Assembly (NCBI GenBank): GCA_947166305.1
Contig: CAMVDV010000001.1
Location: 1-64,000 of the forward strand
Direction: 5' to 3'
DNA length: 64,000 bases
Source of the DNA: an uncultured Prevotellaceae bacterium
Lineage (GTDB): Bacteria > Bacteroidota > Bacteroidia > Bacteroidales > Bacteroidaceae
A program made the position numbers and the translations under genes. Every line of letters begins with the position of its first letter. The stretch's first letter is position 1. Under the pieces are notes generated by a model that worked only from the letters and a program-made list of their open reading frames with translations, did not search any database and had not been told where the DNA came from. Shown here piece after piece: positions 22,022-30,530 of this stretch.

Positions 22022-23650
22022 TCAGTAGTTGAGTGGAGCCTGCGGGCAGGCATTCGGTGCACGGATGCGGAGTGCCTGCGAAATGGTGGGCGCCACCTGG
22101 TCGATGGTGACGGGTATGCGCACCTTCTCGGGCACGATGTCTGCGCCAAGGAAGAAGAGTGGGAAGCTCATGTACGACTCCCTGCTGAGCGATTGCTCTT
22201 GGGTGTCCTCGTTCTTGAGCACCCATCCCGGGGAGACCTGTATGAGGATGTCGCCCGAGCACTTGGGGTTGTAGGCGTTGCGGAGCTTGCTGATGCCCGG
22301 TGTCCATGCGCCGAGCGAGAGCCTTTGGCTCGTATAGACGTCCTTGACGCCGCTCAGTTGTATGAGGAAGGCACTGCAGCGGTCGAGCACTTCGGCAAGG
22401 TTGAGGCTGCGGTTCTCGATGAGCTTCAGGTTGAGGTATATTTGGTTGTCGATGGCGGTGTCCACATAGTTGCCCTGACCATAGACGGCGATGAGGTACA
22501 TGCCGAGCAGTGCCTGCGCCTTGGTGATGGAGAAGACGCCGGTGGGAATGCGGTAGCGGCTCAAATCCATCATCTCTTCGGAGTCGGCGTAGCCCGTGCT
22601 GGTCACCACGAAGAGCGTCTTGTCCATACCCACCTTCTCTTCCACGAAACTGAAGAGATCTGCCAGCTGACGGTCGAGGCGGGCATAGGTGTCCTGCATC
22701 TCCATTCCGTACTGCATGGCGGACTGATGGTCGTATGCGCCTGCATAGTATGTGATGGTGAGCATGTCGGTTACGGCGTCCGTGCCGAGTCCTGCCTTCT
22801 CAATGGTGAGCTTGGCGAAGCGGTTCACCTCGTCGTTGACGAGGGCGGTGGCTTTGAATTCGCGGAACTTGCGGTTGCTCTTGAACTTGTGGACAAAGGG
22901 CTTGGCCTTGCCTCCGCCTGCCACGAAGTAGCGGAAGTCTGTCACGGCGTCGTCCAGGGGCTTCCATTGCAGGTCGTCGATGCGGCTTGGCAGCGACTGC
23001 TGGCTGTCGTATTCGGTGGCCCAGGCAGGGTATGCGTCGTAGTAGCACGTTGTGACCCACCGGCCGGTCCAGTCGTCGAGCCAGAACGCGCCGTTGCCTG
23101 CGTGTCCGGCGGCGAGGACTGCGGCCTCGCGTGTCGGGGCGATGGAGTAGACGAGGCTTGCCCCGTCGCTGGAAACCTTCAGCTCGTCGCCGATGGTGGA
23201 GACGGCGAGTGCCCTGGGCGAGGACTTCTCGTCGGTGAGGATGCCGGGGTATTTGTCGTCGTCCACGCAGAAGACGGGCCTGAGCGTCTGCCTGTCGAGC
23301 CAATGAGTGCCGGGGATGCCGTTGTCGTAAGGGCTTGTGCCTGTCATGAGGCAGGCCACGGCGGAGGCTTTGTCGGGCGAACTGAAGGGATATTCAGCCT
23401 GTGAGTAGAAGCGACCTTGTTCCTTGAGCCTCTGGAAGCCTCCCTGCCCGTAGAGCGGGGTGAAGGCATCCATGTAGTCGCTGCGGAGCTGGTCGATGAT
23501 GATGTTCACCACGAGCGACGGCACGCCCTGGGCTTGCTGGGCCTGGGCGCTCGTCATGGCGAGCAAGGCAATGAGCGAGGAGAGGAAGAGCCCTCCCCTG
23601 CTTCCCCCGAGGGAATGGTGGTTGCTATGGTCCTGCATGCTTCTGCTCAT
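22022..23650 (-). CDS. Alkaline-phosphatase-superfamily exported protein (PafA-like)
   Basis: A 542-residue exported protein of the phosphodiesterase/alkaline phosphatase superfamily. The mature N-terminus has NIIIDQLRSDY (metal-binding Asp), then SSPDKASAVACLMTG in the nucleophile region, and FVVTSTGYADSEE later. The nucleophile block differs from PafA's PGHT form and a Ser may serve, so catalysis should not be assumed. The start overlaps the upstream gene by ATGA, indicating translational coupling. The signal-peptide region is odd: a half palindromic repeat encodes HSLGGSRGG between the first Met and the hydrophobic core (LIALLAMTSAQAQ). Confidence 0.82.
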   Translation of the reverse strand: MSRSMQDHSNHHSLGGSRGGLFLSSLIALLAMTSAQAQQAQGVPSLVVNIIIDQLRSDYMDAFTPLYGQGGFQRLKEQGRFYSQAEYPFSSPDKASAVACLMTGTSPYDNGIPGTHWLDRQTLRPVFCVDDDKYPGILTDEKSSPRALAVSTIGDELKVSSDGASLVYSIAPTREAAVLAAGHAGNGAFWLDDWTGRWVTTCYYDAYPAWATEYDSQQSLPSRIDDLQWKPLDDAVTDFRYFVAGGGKAKPFVHKFKSNRKFREFKATALVNDEVNRFAKLTIEKAGLGTDAVTDMLTITYYAGAYDHQSAMQYGMEMQDTYARLDRQLADLFSFVEEKVGMDKTLFVVTSTGYADSEEMMDLSRYRIPTGVFSITKAQALLGMYLIAVYGQGNYVDTAIDNQIYLNLKLIENRSLNLAEVLDRCSAFLIQLSGVKDVYTSQRLSLGAWTPGISKLRNAYNPKCSGDILIQVSPGWVLKNEDTQEQSLSRESYMSFPLFFLGADIVPEKVRIPVTIDQVAPTISQALRIRAPNACPQAPLNY

Positions 23651-24987
23651 CGGGATGACTTCTTATGCGGTTGCTTTTTCACGGGTTTCCTGTTGCCTGC
23701 GATGTGGTAGCTCAGCGGACGGGTGAGCATACACAATGCCAAAGGTACGGTTATTTTTGCAAATTCCTGCGGTATCCATGGAGAAAATAACAAGAATAGT
23801 GCCAAAACGACGAAATATGCGGCGTACCAGAAAGTTTTTCCTCGTCCGCCGGGGCTTTTCATGACAATCGGGATTCCGAGCAGTGCGAGTGGGCAGAGCG
23901 GCCATATCTGCCAGTTGGAGCCTACGCCTGGATGTTCGGAGAAGAAGAACATGAAGGTCAGGAGCAGTCCTGCCGCGCCTTGGAGCAGGAGGATGAGCAC
24001 GTCGAAGGGCCAGATGATGCGCCTCAGCCAACGCTCCAGCAGCAGGATGGCGATGCAGAGCAGGGCGAAGGCCAGCAGTGCGCTCTCCACGGGCCGTTCG
24101 CCTACGAGCGAAGTGAGTTTCTGTCGCCAGTCGTTGCCGCTGGCTTGGAGGGCCTGTGGCTTTGGCTTTGCTTGCAGGAGCATGGCCTTGCTCCTGACGA
24201 GCGGCCGCCGGTCGCCGTCGGGGTTGAGGATGAAGGCACCGTCGAAGCAGGTGCTCAGGTTCTGGGGAATGAACATTGCCGCCCTTTCGGACATGATGGT
24301 GTCCACTTCGGCACCGAGCAAGAGGTCGTTGCCAACTTCTGCCCAGGGATGAAGGCGGGTGTAGCCATGGAGAATCTCTCGGGCTGTGAGGTGGGGCAGC
24401 GTGTCGGGATAGAGGATGTAAGCAGGGGTGACCACTTCTTCCACCATGTCGCGCACCATGGTCGTGCAGTTTCGGTAGAGAAAGTTGTAGCGGTATTTGC
24501 AGTTCTCCGGGCGGCAGTTCTCGACGAGGCGTTTCGTCAGCCGCTCGGCCTCGGCCGTGGTGAGGTTCAGCTCCTGCTCCGTGATGCTCGAGCCGCGCTC
24601 TTCGTACTCAGGGACAAAGTATTCCCAGGGGATGGCCTGAACCATGTAGTCGGTCTGGCCGAGCACGAAGTGCCACACGAAATGGGGCTTGGACATGTCG
24701 AAGACGCCGTAGTTGAAGACAACGTCGTCGAAGGAAGTCTTTCCCTCCGAGCCTTCCGTCGGCCCTTCCCCGGACTTCCCTTCTTCGATGCGCTCCTTCC
24801 GCTCTTCCTTTGCGGGCGAGGCGGAGGAAATCCTTTGGCATCGGATGGCAGTATGCCCGTAGAGGGAATAGACTTCCTCTCCGGGCGAGCAGGTAAGCAG
24901 CGTCACGCGGATGCTGTCCTCCGTGGCTGTCAGATGCCCGAAAGCACCCAGCAGGAGGCACAAAAATAGTGATATCCTATTAAACAC
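23647..24987 (-). CDS. Lnb_N/DUF4105 domain membrane protein, GTG start
   Basis: The ORF track starts at 25227, but its first 80 codons are REP and duplicated leader sequence. GTG at 24985-24987 gives a clean signal peptide (VFNRISLFLCLLLGAFGHL) and 446 residues, and it lies 6 bp from a -7 box. The periplasmic domain has YSLYGHTAIRC and NFLYRNCTTMVRDM, the His and Cys blocks of DUF4105 (Lnb N-terminal periplasmic domain). The C-terminal third has about five transmembrane segments. The domain is known from a lipoprotein N-acyltransferase, so a role in lipoprotein maturation is possible but not shown. It is coupled to the phosphatase-like gene by ATGA. Confidence 0.85.
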   Translation of the reverse strand: MFNRISLFLCLLLGAFGHLTATEDSIRVTLLTCSPGEEVYSLYGHTAIRCQRISSASPAKEERKERIEEGKSGEGPTEGSEGKTSFDDVVFNYGVFDMSKPHFVWHFVLGQTDYMVQAIPWEYFVPEYEERGSSITEQELNLTTAEAERLTKRLVENCRPENCKYRYNFLYRNCTTMVRDMVEEVVTPAYILYPDTLPHLTAREILHGYTRLHPWAEVGNDLLLGAEVDTIMSERAAMFIPQNLSTCFDGAFILNPDGDRRPLVRSKAMLLQAKPKPQALQASGNDWRQKLTSLVGERPVESALLAFALLCIAILLLERWLRRIIWPFDVLILLLQGAAGLLLTFMFFFSEHPGVGSNWQIWPLCPLALLGIPIVMKSPGGRGKTFWYAAYFVVLALFLLFSPWIPQEFAKITVPLALCMLTRPLSYHIAGNRKPVKKQPHKKSSR

Positions 24988-25139
24988 GGGCGCAAAGGTA
25001 CGAAGAAAAGTTGAGAAGTTAAAAAATTGAGAGGGTAAAAAAGAGGTATAAGGCAAGAAAGTGGAAAATGGAGAGTGGAAATACGGAAAATGGGAAGCCT
25101 TCAGTCTCCCTGTAGGGACGCGCCGTGGCGCGTCCGCAA
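24988..25139 (-). repeat. Left arm of a roughly 150-bp inverted duplication
   Basis: Read on the minus strand, this runs REP, CAGGGAGACTGAAGGCTT, a pyrimidine-rich leader, then CTTCGTACCTTTGCGCCCG. The right arm (25428-25579) has the same order with only scattered differences. Confidence 0.9.
24993..25000 (-). promoter_or_regulatory. -7 box immediately before a GTG start
   Basis: TACCTTTG ends 5 bp before the GTG at 24987, so the expected transcription start falls at or next to the start codon. Confidence 0.75.
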
Positions 25140-25203
25140 GCAGGCATAGCTGAGCATCGAAAGCCTTCAGTCGCCCTGTAGGGACGCGCCGTGGCGCGTC
25201 CGC
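25111..25203. repeat. Two REP elements in direct orientation
   Basis: REP cores lie at 25111-25137 and 25177-25203. Both are followed by CGCAA and preceded by a copy of AAGCCTTCAGT, so a 66-bp segment has been duplicated. A partial REP remnant (TCGCGTCCGCAAGCA) follows at about 25215-25230. Confidence 0.88.
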
Positions 25204-25248
25204 AAACAGGGATTGTCGCGTCCGCAAGCATCGTGTTGCCCAACACCC

Positions 25249-25424
25249 TACAGGGTTTTCATTGCAGCATCATGACCGTGCAATTGCAACATCATGACCA
25301 TGCAATTGCAGCATCATGACCATGCAAAGGATGCAGCATGCCGTGTCGGACAATTCGGTGTGCCGTGTCGGACAATTCGGTGTGCCGTGCCGTGACAAAT
25401 TCCGTTTTCGGACGTGTAAAACTC
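25249..25424. repeat. 22-bp register array with changing unit sequence
   Basis: CATGACC motifs at 25271, 25293 and 25315 are followed, in the same 22-bp phase, by CCGTGTCGGACAATTCGG units at 25341 and 25363, then CCGTGCCGTGACAAA, then CGTTTTCGGACG. About eight steps keep register while the sequence drifts. It lies between two divergent genes, unlike the other arrays. Confidence 0.85.
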
Positions 25425-25427
25425 CGT

Positions 25428-25579
25428 TTGCGGACGCGCCACGGCGCGTCCCTACAGGGAGACTGAAGGCTTTCATTTTTCCATATTTCCACTCTTCATT
25501 TTCAACTTTCTTGCTTTATACATCTTTTTTAACCTTTCAACTTTTCAACTTCTCAACTTTTCTTCGTACCTTTGCACCC
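25428..25579 (+). repeat. Right arm of the inverted duplication
   Basis: Begins with a forward REP (25430-25456) and continues through CAGGGAGACTGAAGGCTT and a pyrimidine-rich leader to CTTCGTACCTTTGCACCCG, mirroring 24988-25139. Confidence 0.9.
25567..25574 (+). promoter_or_regulatory. -7 box immediately before coaX GTG
   Basis: TACCTTTG, then GCACC, then GTG. The predicted transcript would have essentially no leader. Confidence 0.75.
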
Positions 25580-26317
25580 GTGAAATTGGTAATAGACATC
25601 GGGAACTCCACCTGCAAGATGGTGGCGTTCCGTGGCGACGAGCCTGTCGAGGAGGTGCGCTCGGAGAGCGGAAAGCTCGCCGGGCTGGAGGATTTCGTGG
25701 AGCGCCACGCGTTCCGTTGCGGCATCGTCGGCTCCGTCAGAGGGCTCTCCCCCTGCGAGGAGGAGGCACTGGGCCGTCTGTCCTTCCCCATCCTGCGTTT
25801 CTCTCCCGACACCCCCGTGCCCATCACCAGCCGCTACCGCACGCCCCAGACGCTCGGAAGCGACCGCCTGGCTGCCGTGGTCGGCGCCAGTTCTCTGAGG
25901 CCCGGCAAGGACTTACTCATCATAGACGCTGGCACGTGCATCACCTACGAGGTCATCGACGCCCGAGGCAACTACTGGGGCGGCAATATCGCGCCGGGGA
26001 TGCTCATGAGGCTACGCGCCCTCCACGAGTTCACGGCACGCCTGCCACTCGTCGACCCCGAGGGAGAAGTGCCCGGAATGGGCTACAGCACCGAGACAGC
26101 CATACGCAGCGGTGTGCTCCGAGGCATGAAGTATGAGATAGAAGGCTACATCAAGTCCATGCGAGCCAAGTTCCCTCACCTCGAAGTATTCCTTACAGGA
26201 GGCGACCGCATCAACTTCTCTGTCGACATCAAGAACCTCATTTTCACCGACAAATACATCGTCCCACGCGGACTCAACAGGATACTCGACTTCAACAACC
26301 AACTGAAGAACCAATGA
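25580..26317 (+). CDS. coaX: Type III pantothenate kinase, GTG start
   Basis: Phosphorylates pantothenate in the first step of coenzyme A synthesis. The ORF track begins at 25316, but the first 88 codons are repeat-derived. GTG at 25580 opens the protein as VKLVIDIGNSTCKM, the expected N-terminal phosphate-binding motif, giving 245 residues, normal for CoaX. Further motifs: PQTLGSDRLAA, LLIIDAGTCITYEVID, and GGNIAPGMLMRLRAL. It is the first gene of a likely operon with the outer-membrane protein (ATGA overlap), lptC and gldE. Confidence 0.95.
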   Translation: MKLVIDIGNSTCKMVAFRGDEPVEEVRSESGKLAGLEDFVERHAFRCGIVGSVRGLSPCEEEALGRLSFPILRFSPDTPVPITSRYRTPQTLGSDRLAAVVGASSLRPGKDLLIIDAGTCITYEVIDARGNYWGGNIAPGMLMRLRALHEFTARLPLVDPEGEVPGMGYSTETAIRSGVLRGMKYEIEGYIKSMRAKFPHLEVFLTGGDRINFSVDIKNLIFTDKYIVPRGLNRILDFNNQLKNQ

Positions 26318-27684
26318 AAGCAAGCAACAGCGACATACGACGCCCGCGCCTGGGTGCAGGCAGAAAGGCGATGAGGCAGGCCTGGCTACTGCTCGTCGGC
26401 GCACTCCTACTGCCCTTCCTCGCCGCAGGCACTGCCTCGGCACAGGTGAGCGGCACCAATTCCTCCTACTCGAGGTTCGGTCTCGGACTCCTGAACGACC
26501 AGTCCTCGGGCTTCAACAAGTCGATGGGAGGCGCAGGACTCGGCGTGCGCATCGGCAACCGCATCAACAACCTCAATCCTGCCTCGTATTCCTCCATCGA
26601 CTCGCTCAGCCTTATCTTCGACGTCGGCATGACTGCCTCCTTCGGACGAATGGTGCAAGGCTCCACAACCGTCGGCGCTAAGAACGCATCCCTCGACTAT
26701 GTCCACGCAGGAATGCACATCGGCAGGGGACTCGGCCTTGCCCTCGGCTTCGTGCCCTACACCAGCATCGGCTATGACTTCTCCTCGCCAGAGCAAACCA
26801 TCGACCGCGACGCCAACTCCACCCTGCCCATCACCGGCAGCACCAGTTACACTGGCAGCGGAGGCCTCAACCAATTCTACGCCGGCCTCGGGTGGAAAGC
26901 CTTCAAAAACTTCTCCGTGGGAGCCAACGTCGGCTTCCTTTGGGGCGGGTGGAACCATTTGCTCCTGCCCGTATTCAGTGAGGGAGGCGTGGTAAGCTCG
27001 TCCTACAACAGCCTCATCAAAAGCAGTTCCGCCTCGCTCAAGACCTACAAGATAGACCTCGGAGCACAGTATTCCGTGCGCCTCACCAAGCAGGACTGGC
27101 TCAACATCGGTGCCACGGCAGGCATCGGGCACAAGATTGCGCAGGACGCCACGCTCCTCATCTTCACGCAGAACGCAGACACCACCACGCGGACGGCTTC
27201 CTCGCCGTTCAGCCTCCCCTTCACTTTCGGCGCGGGAGCCGCTTGGCAACACAAGAACACGCTCGTGGTGGCAGCCGACGTCCAGCACGAATGGTGGTCG
27301 AAATGCCGCGTCCCATCCGAGACAGTGGGCGACTATGTTCCCATGAAAGGCTACTATGACGACCGCACGAAAATTGCCGCCGGCGCACAATGGACGCCCG
27401 ATCCCCTCCACAAAAGCTACCTCAAGCGCATACAATACCGCGCTGGCTTCAGCTACTCCACGCCCTATCTCAAGGTGAACGACATGAAAGGACCCATGGA
27501 GCTGCGCCTCACCATGGGAGCAGGCCTGCCCATCATGAACAGACACAACAATCGTTCCGTGGTCAACGTCGGCGTGCAATGGTTGCGACGCTCAGCCTCC
27601 GGGCTCATCAAGGAGGACTATTTCCTCATCAACCTCGGCATCACCTTCAATGAGCGCTGGTTCCTGAAGTACAAGATTGAGTAA
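26314..27684 (+). CDS. Putative outer-membrane beta-barrel protein
   Basis: A 456-residue exported protein overlapping the coaX stop by ATGA. The N-terminus is long and basic before the hydrophobic core (AWLLLVGALLLPFLAAG, cleavage after ASAQ). An alternative ATG at 26371 (MRQAWLLL) would give a more usual signal peptide. The mature protein opens VSGTNSSYSRFGLGLLND and has repeated amphipathic Gly/aromatic strands (LGLALGFVPYTSIGYDF), ending FNERWFLKYKIE. This is the pattern of FadL/PorV-like barrels. The order coaX, barrel protein, lptC is familiar in Bacteroidales, which suggests an envelope role. Exact function unknown. Confidence 0.8.
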   Translation: MKASNSDIRRPRLGAGRKAMRQAWLLLVGALLLPFLAAGTASAQVSGTNSSYSRFGLGLLNDQSSGFNKSMGGAGLGVRIGNRINNLNPASYSSIDSLSLIFDVGMTASFGRMVQGSTTVGAKNASLDYVHAGMHIGRGLGLALGFVPYTSIGYDFSSPEQTIDRDANSTLPITGSTSYTGSGGLNQFYAGLGWKAFKNFSVGANVGFLWGGWNHLLLPVFSEGGVVSSSYNSLIKSSSASLKTYKIDLGAQYSVRLTKQDWLNIGATAGIGHKIAQDATLLIFTQNADTTTRTASSPFSLPFTFGAGAAWQHKNTLVVAADVQHEWWSKCRVPSETVGDYVPMKGYYDDRTKIAAGAQWTPDPLHKSYLKRIQYRAGFSYSTPYLKVNDMKGPMELRLTMGAGLPIMNRHNNRSVVNVGVQWLRRSASGLIKEDYFLINLGITFNERWFLKYKIE

Positions 27685-27727
27685 GGAAAAGCAGAAGGCA
27701 AGACCCAGAAAAAGCGAAAGGACAGCA

Positions 27728-28513
27728 ATGGAAAGCATCGACGCAGCCGCCAACGATAAAGACGAAAGGCAGAAGCAAAGGCCAGGGAAGAGCCTTTTCC
27801 GGCTTCCCGCCTTCCCCTTTTCCCTTTCGGCCTTGTCCTTTTCCCCTCAGGCCTTGTCCTTGTTGCGCAAACGCCTTTCCCCTCAACCTTCAACTCAGGC
27901 ATCTTCGACCAGTCGGCACAGCTCTCGGCTCTCAACTCTCAACTTTCCTCTTCTTCTTCTCCTTCTCCTTTCCTTCGGATGTTCGGGCGAAGTGGAGCAC
28001 ATTGCCGATCCCATCCCCGCCAAGGACTCGCTCCTCTTCATGCATTCCACCGGCATTAACACCTTCATCAGCGACAGTGGCGTCATGCGATACCATATGG
28101 TTGTGGAGGAATGGGACATCTATAACGGCACCGGCGGAGAGCTTCCCACATGGAAGTTCATGAAGGGAATACTCATGGAGCGCTTCGATGAGAAGTTCCA
28201 CGTTGACCTCTTCGTGCAGTCCGACACAGCCTATCTGCACAAACAACAGCTCTGGGAACTCAGAGGCAGGGTCGTGGTGCGCAACGTCAACGGCGACGTC
28301 TTCCGCACCAACGAACTCTTCTGGGATCTCAACTCACATGAAATGTGGAATCATCAGTACATGCATATCACAACGCCAGACCGTGAGCTCGAAGGGACAA
28401 ACTTCTACAGCAACGAACAAATGACAAAATACTCCGTGCTCAACTCCGTTGGCACCTTCCCCGTAGAGGAACAAGAACCGACAAGACAAGAGTTATCAAC
28501 ATCAACCCCCTAA
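27728..28513 (+). CDS. lptC: LPS export protein LptC-like lipoprotein
   Basis: Periplasmic component that passes lipopolysaccharide from LptBFG to LptA. The conserved part starts at a lipobox (LLLSFGCSG, Cys near codon 85 from this ATG) and continues DSLLFMHSTGINTFISDSG, RYHMVVEEWDIY and YLHKQQLWELRGRVVVRNVNGD, an LptC beta-jellyroll, for about 177 residues. The start is uncertain. The track uses TTG at 27677; the ATG at 27728 leaves about 84 unusual residues before the lipobox, encoded by low-complexity pyrimidine-rich DNA. A non-ATG start close to the lipobox is likely. Confidence 0.78.
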   Translation: MESIDAAANDKDERQKQRPGKSLFRLPAFPFSLSALSFSPQALSLLRKRLSPQPSTQASSTSRHSSRLSTLNFPLLLLLLLSFGCSGEVEHIADPIPAKDSLLFMHSTGINTFISDSGVMRYHMVVEEWDIYNGTGGELPTWKFMKGILMERFDEKFHVDLFVQSDTAYLHKQQLWELRGRVVVRNVNGDVFRTNELFWDLNSHEMWNHQYMHITTPDRELEGTNFYSNEQMTKYSVLNSVGTFPVEEQEPTRQELSTSTP

Positions 28514-28544
28514 TCTCTAATCCCTATTCCCTAATCCATAATCC
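28510..28544. repeat. 7-bp tandem array (CTAATCC type)
   Basis: Five 7-bp units ending 6 bp before the gldE start codon. Confidence 0.8.
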
Positions 28545-28550
28545 TAAACC

Positions 28551-29852
28551 ATGGACATCGACTCATCAACCATTATAGGCACCATCGTCGTGCTTCTCTT
28601 CTCGGGCTTCTTTTCGGGAATGGAGATAGCCTTCGTCTCGAGCAGCAAACTCCGTTTCGAGATGGACAGAGAGCAGCAAGGTTTCTCGTCGCGCCTCATT
28701 GATACTTTCTATCGCCACCCTAACAGTTTTATCTCAACGCTTTTGGTTGGCAACAACATCGCCTTGGTCATCTATGGTATTCTCATGGCAAGGATAGTCA
28801 ATGCCCTCGTCCTTATTCCCCTCGGAATCCATTATCCGGGTGATAATTGTCCTAACGATGCCCTCTGCCTCTTCTTGCAAACCATCATCGCAACCTTCAT
28901 CGTTCTCGTCACAGGCGAGTTCTTGCCGAAGACACTCTTCCGCATCAATCCCAACAAAATGATGCGTGTTTTTGCTCTGCCTGCATACATATTTTATATA
29001 TTACTCTGGCCTATCAGCAAATTTACGAGTTCGCTTGGCAAACTCTTGCTGTGGATGCTTGGCGAGAAGGTAAAGAAGCAAGCTCCCGAAAAGACCTTTA
29101 CGCGCGAAGACCTCGACTACCTTATACAAAGCAACATCGAGAAGGCTGCCGACGAAGAGGACATCGAAGACGAAGTAAAGATATTCCAGAATGCCCTTGA
29201 CTTCAGTTCGGTCAAGGTGAGAGACTGTATCGTTCCGCGAACAGAGATTACTGCTGTCTCGGTTGAGACTTCTCTCGAGGAGCTTCGACTTCAGTTCGTG
29301 GAGAGCGGACACAGCAAAATTATTGTTTACAGGGAAGACATCGACGACATCATCGGCTATATCCACACGGTAGAGATGTTCCGCCTTGCAGACGGCGAGG
29401 ACTGGACAAAACACATCCACGAAGTGTCCATCGTGCCTGAGACAATGAATGCACAGAAGTTACTCGGCATCTTTATCAACCAAAAACGCTCGATGGCGGT
29501 CATAGTCGACGAGTTTGGAGGCACGAGTGGCATCGTCACGATGGAGGATCTTGTTGAGGAAATCTTCGGAGAGATAGAGGATGAACACGACAGCAAGAGT
29601 TACACGGCAAGGCAAACCGCACCCGGTGAATACTTGCTCTCAGGGCGTTTGGAGATTGCACAGGCCAATGAATTGCTCGACCTCGACTTGCCTGAGAGCG
29701 ATGAGTACCTGACTGTAGGCGGATTTATCTTGCATGAGTTCCAGAACTTCCCCAAGCTCAACGAACCTGTCCGCATTGGTCGTTGGGAATTTAAGGTAAC
29801 GAAGAAGACCACCACAAAGATAGAGTTGGTGCAGCTTCGTGTGCTCGACTGA
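28551..29852 (+). CDS. gldE: CNNM/CBS-domain transporter-like protein (GldE/HlyC-CorC family)
   Basis: A 433-residue inner-membrane protein. The N-terminal DUF21/CNNM domain has about four hydrophobic segments (VVLLFSGFFSGMEIAFVSSSK; FLQTIIATFIVLVTGEFLPKT). Two CBS domains follow (about 210-335, VRDCIVPRTEITAVSVETS; AVIVDEFGGTSGIVTMEDLVEEIFG), and a C-terminal CorC_HlyC domain ends near DEYLTVGGFILHEF. The family is linked to Mg2+/Co2+ transport and, in gliding Bacteroidetes, to GldE. Gliding motility is not implied here, and the symbol is by resemblance only. Last gene of the coaX cluster. Confidence 0.85.
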   Translation: MDIDSSTIIGTIVVLLFSGFFSGMEIAFVSSSKLRFEMDREQQGFSSRLIDTFYRHPNSFISTLLVGNNIALVIYGILMARIVNALVLIPLGIHYPGDNCPNDALCLFLQTIIATFIVLVTGEFLPKTLFRINPNKMMRVFALPAYIFYILLWPISKFTSSLGKLLLWMLGEKVKKQAPEKTFTREDLDYLIQSNIEKAADEEDIEDEVKIFQNALDFSSVKVRDCIVPRTEITAVSVETSLEELRLQFVESGHSKIIVYREDIDDIIGYIHTVEMFRLADGEDWTKHIHEVSIVPETMNAQKLLGIFINQKRSMAVIVDEFGGTSGIVTMEDLVEEIFGEIEDEHDSKSYTARQTAPGEYLLSGRLEIAQANELLDLDLPESDEYLTVGGFILHEFQNFPKLNEPVRIGRWEFKVTKKTTTKIELVQLRVLD

Positions 29853-29908
29853 CGATAACTGTATGCGGCGAAAACGATACCTTATGCAGAAAAAAGCATG
29901 AGGCAGGT

Positions 29909-29919
29909 GCATATTATGC
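29909..29919. promoter_or_regulatory. Candidate operator before argR
   Basis: GCATA-T-TATGC is a perfect 5-bp-arm palindrome directly upstream of the argR promoter. Autoregulation by ArgR is common in other bacteria. The motif does not match the E. coli ARG box well, so this is tentative. Confidence 0.35.
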
Positions 29920-29929
29920 GTTTTTCTTA

Positions 29930-29959
29930 TTGCAGTTTGCATAAAATGTTGTACCTTTG
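29930..29959 (+). promoter_or_regulatory. argR promoter
   Basis: TTG at 29930-29932, 19-bp spacer, TACCTTTG at 29952-29959. The start codon is 25 bp further on. Confidence 0.7.
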
Positions 29960-29983
29960 CAGTCGAATTATTAAAAAAAGTAG

Positions 29984-30469
29984 ATGGATATGGAAGCGAA
30001 AACGGACAAGCAGGACAAGAAGGCGAGGTTGCAAGCCATTCGTAAAATTGTCAGCACGAACAGCTTGGAGAGTCAGGAGGAGCTTTTGGCAGCCCTCAGG
30101 CAAGAAGGTTTCGTCAGCACTCAGACTACGTTGAGCCGCGATCTCAAGCAGTTGCGCATCAGCAAGGTGCGTGTGCGCAGCGGACTCAGCGTGTATGCCT
30201 TGCCTCGAGAAGGGCAGTTTGAGCCTGTACCGACGTTGGATGAAATCAATCAGACCAAGTGGCGTCTGAACTTTTCCGGCAATCTTATGGTGGTGCATAC
30301 GCCGCCTGGCCATGCCAGCATGGTGGCCTACGACATCGACAACCTCAAGAATCCTAACTTCCTCGGCACCGTGGCGGGCGACGACACCGTTATCATCGTG
30401 CTGGCGGAGGGCGTGGAGAGGAACGAAGCCGGGCAGATAGTGCGCGAGATGTTCCCCAAGCTGGGATAG
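29984..30469 (+). CDS. argR: Arginine repressor
   Basis: Arginine-responsive regulator of arginine genes, 161 residues. N-terminal winged helix with SQEELLAALRQEGFVSTQTT and LSRDLKQLRI (about residues 27-60), then a linker. The C-terminal hexamerisation and arginine-binding domain carries GTVAGDDTVIIV near residue 130. It has its own promoter and heads the arg/pro cluster, consistent with control of the genes that follow. Start ATG at 29984; an internal Met at codon 3 is also possible. Confidence 0.93.
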   Translation: MDMEAKTDKQDKKARLQAIRKIVSTNSLESQEELLAALRQEGFVSTQTTLSRDLKQLRISKVRVRSGLSVYALPREGQFEPVPTLDEINQTKWRLNFSGNLMVVHTPPGHASMVAYDIDNLKNPNFLGTVAGDDTVIIVLAEGVERNEAGQIVREMFPKLG

Positions 30470-30530
30470 GAAGAGCCTATACATTATTATATATATTAAG
30501 AGAGAAAAGAGGAGGAAAGAGACAAAAGAA

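Noticed and set aside
24988-25227. 80-residue N-terminal extension of the DUF4105 ORF (and 88 codons before coaX) as coding
   Set aside because: The extensions are encoded by REP and pyrimidine leader sequence (DAPRRVPT, NFSTFLRTFAP) present in both genes' upstream DNA and lie upstream of the promoters.
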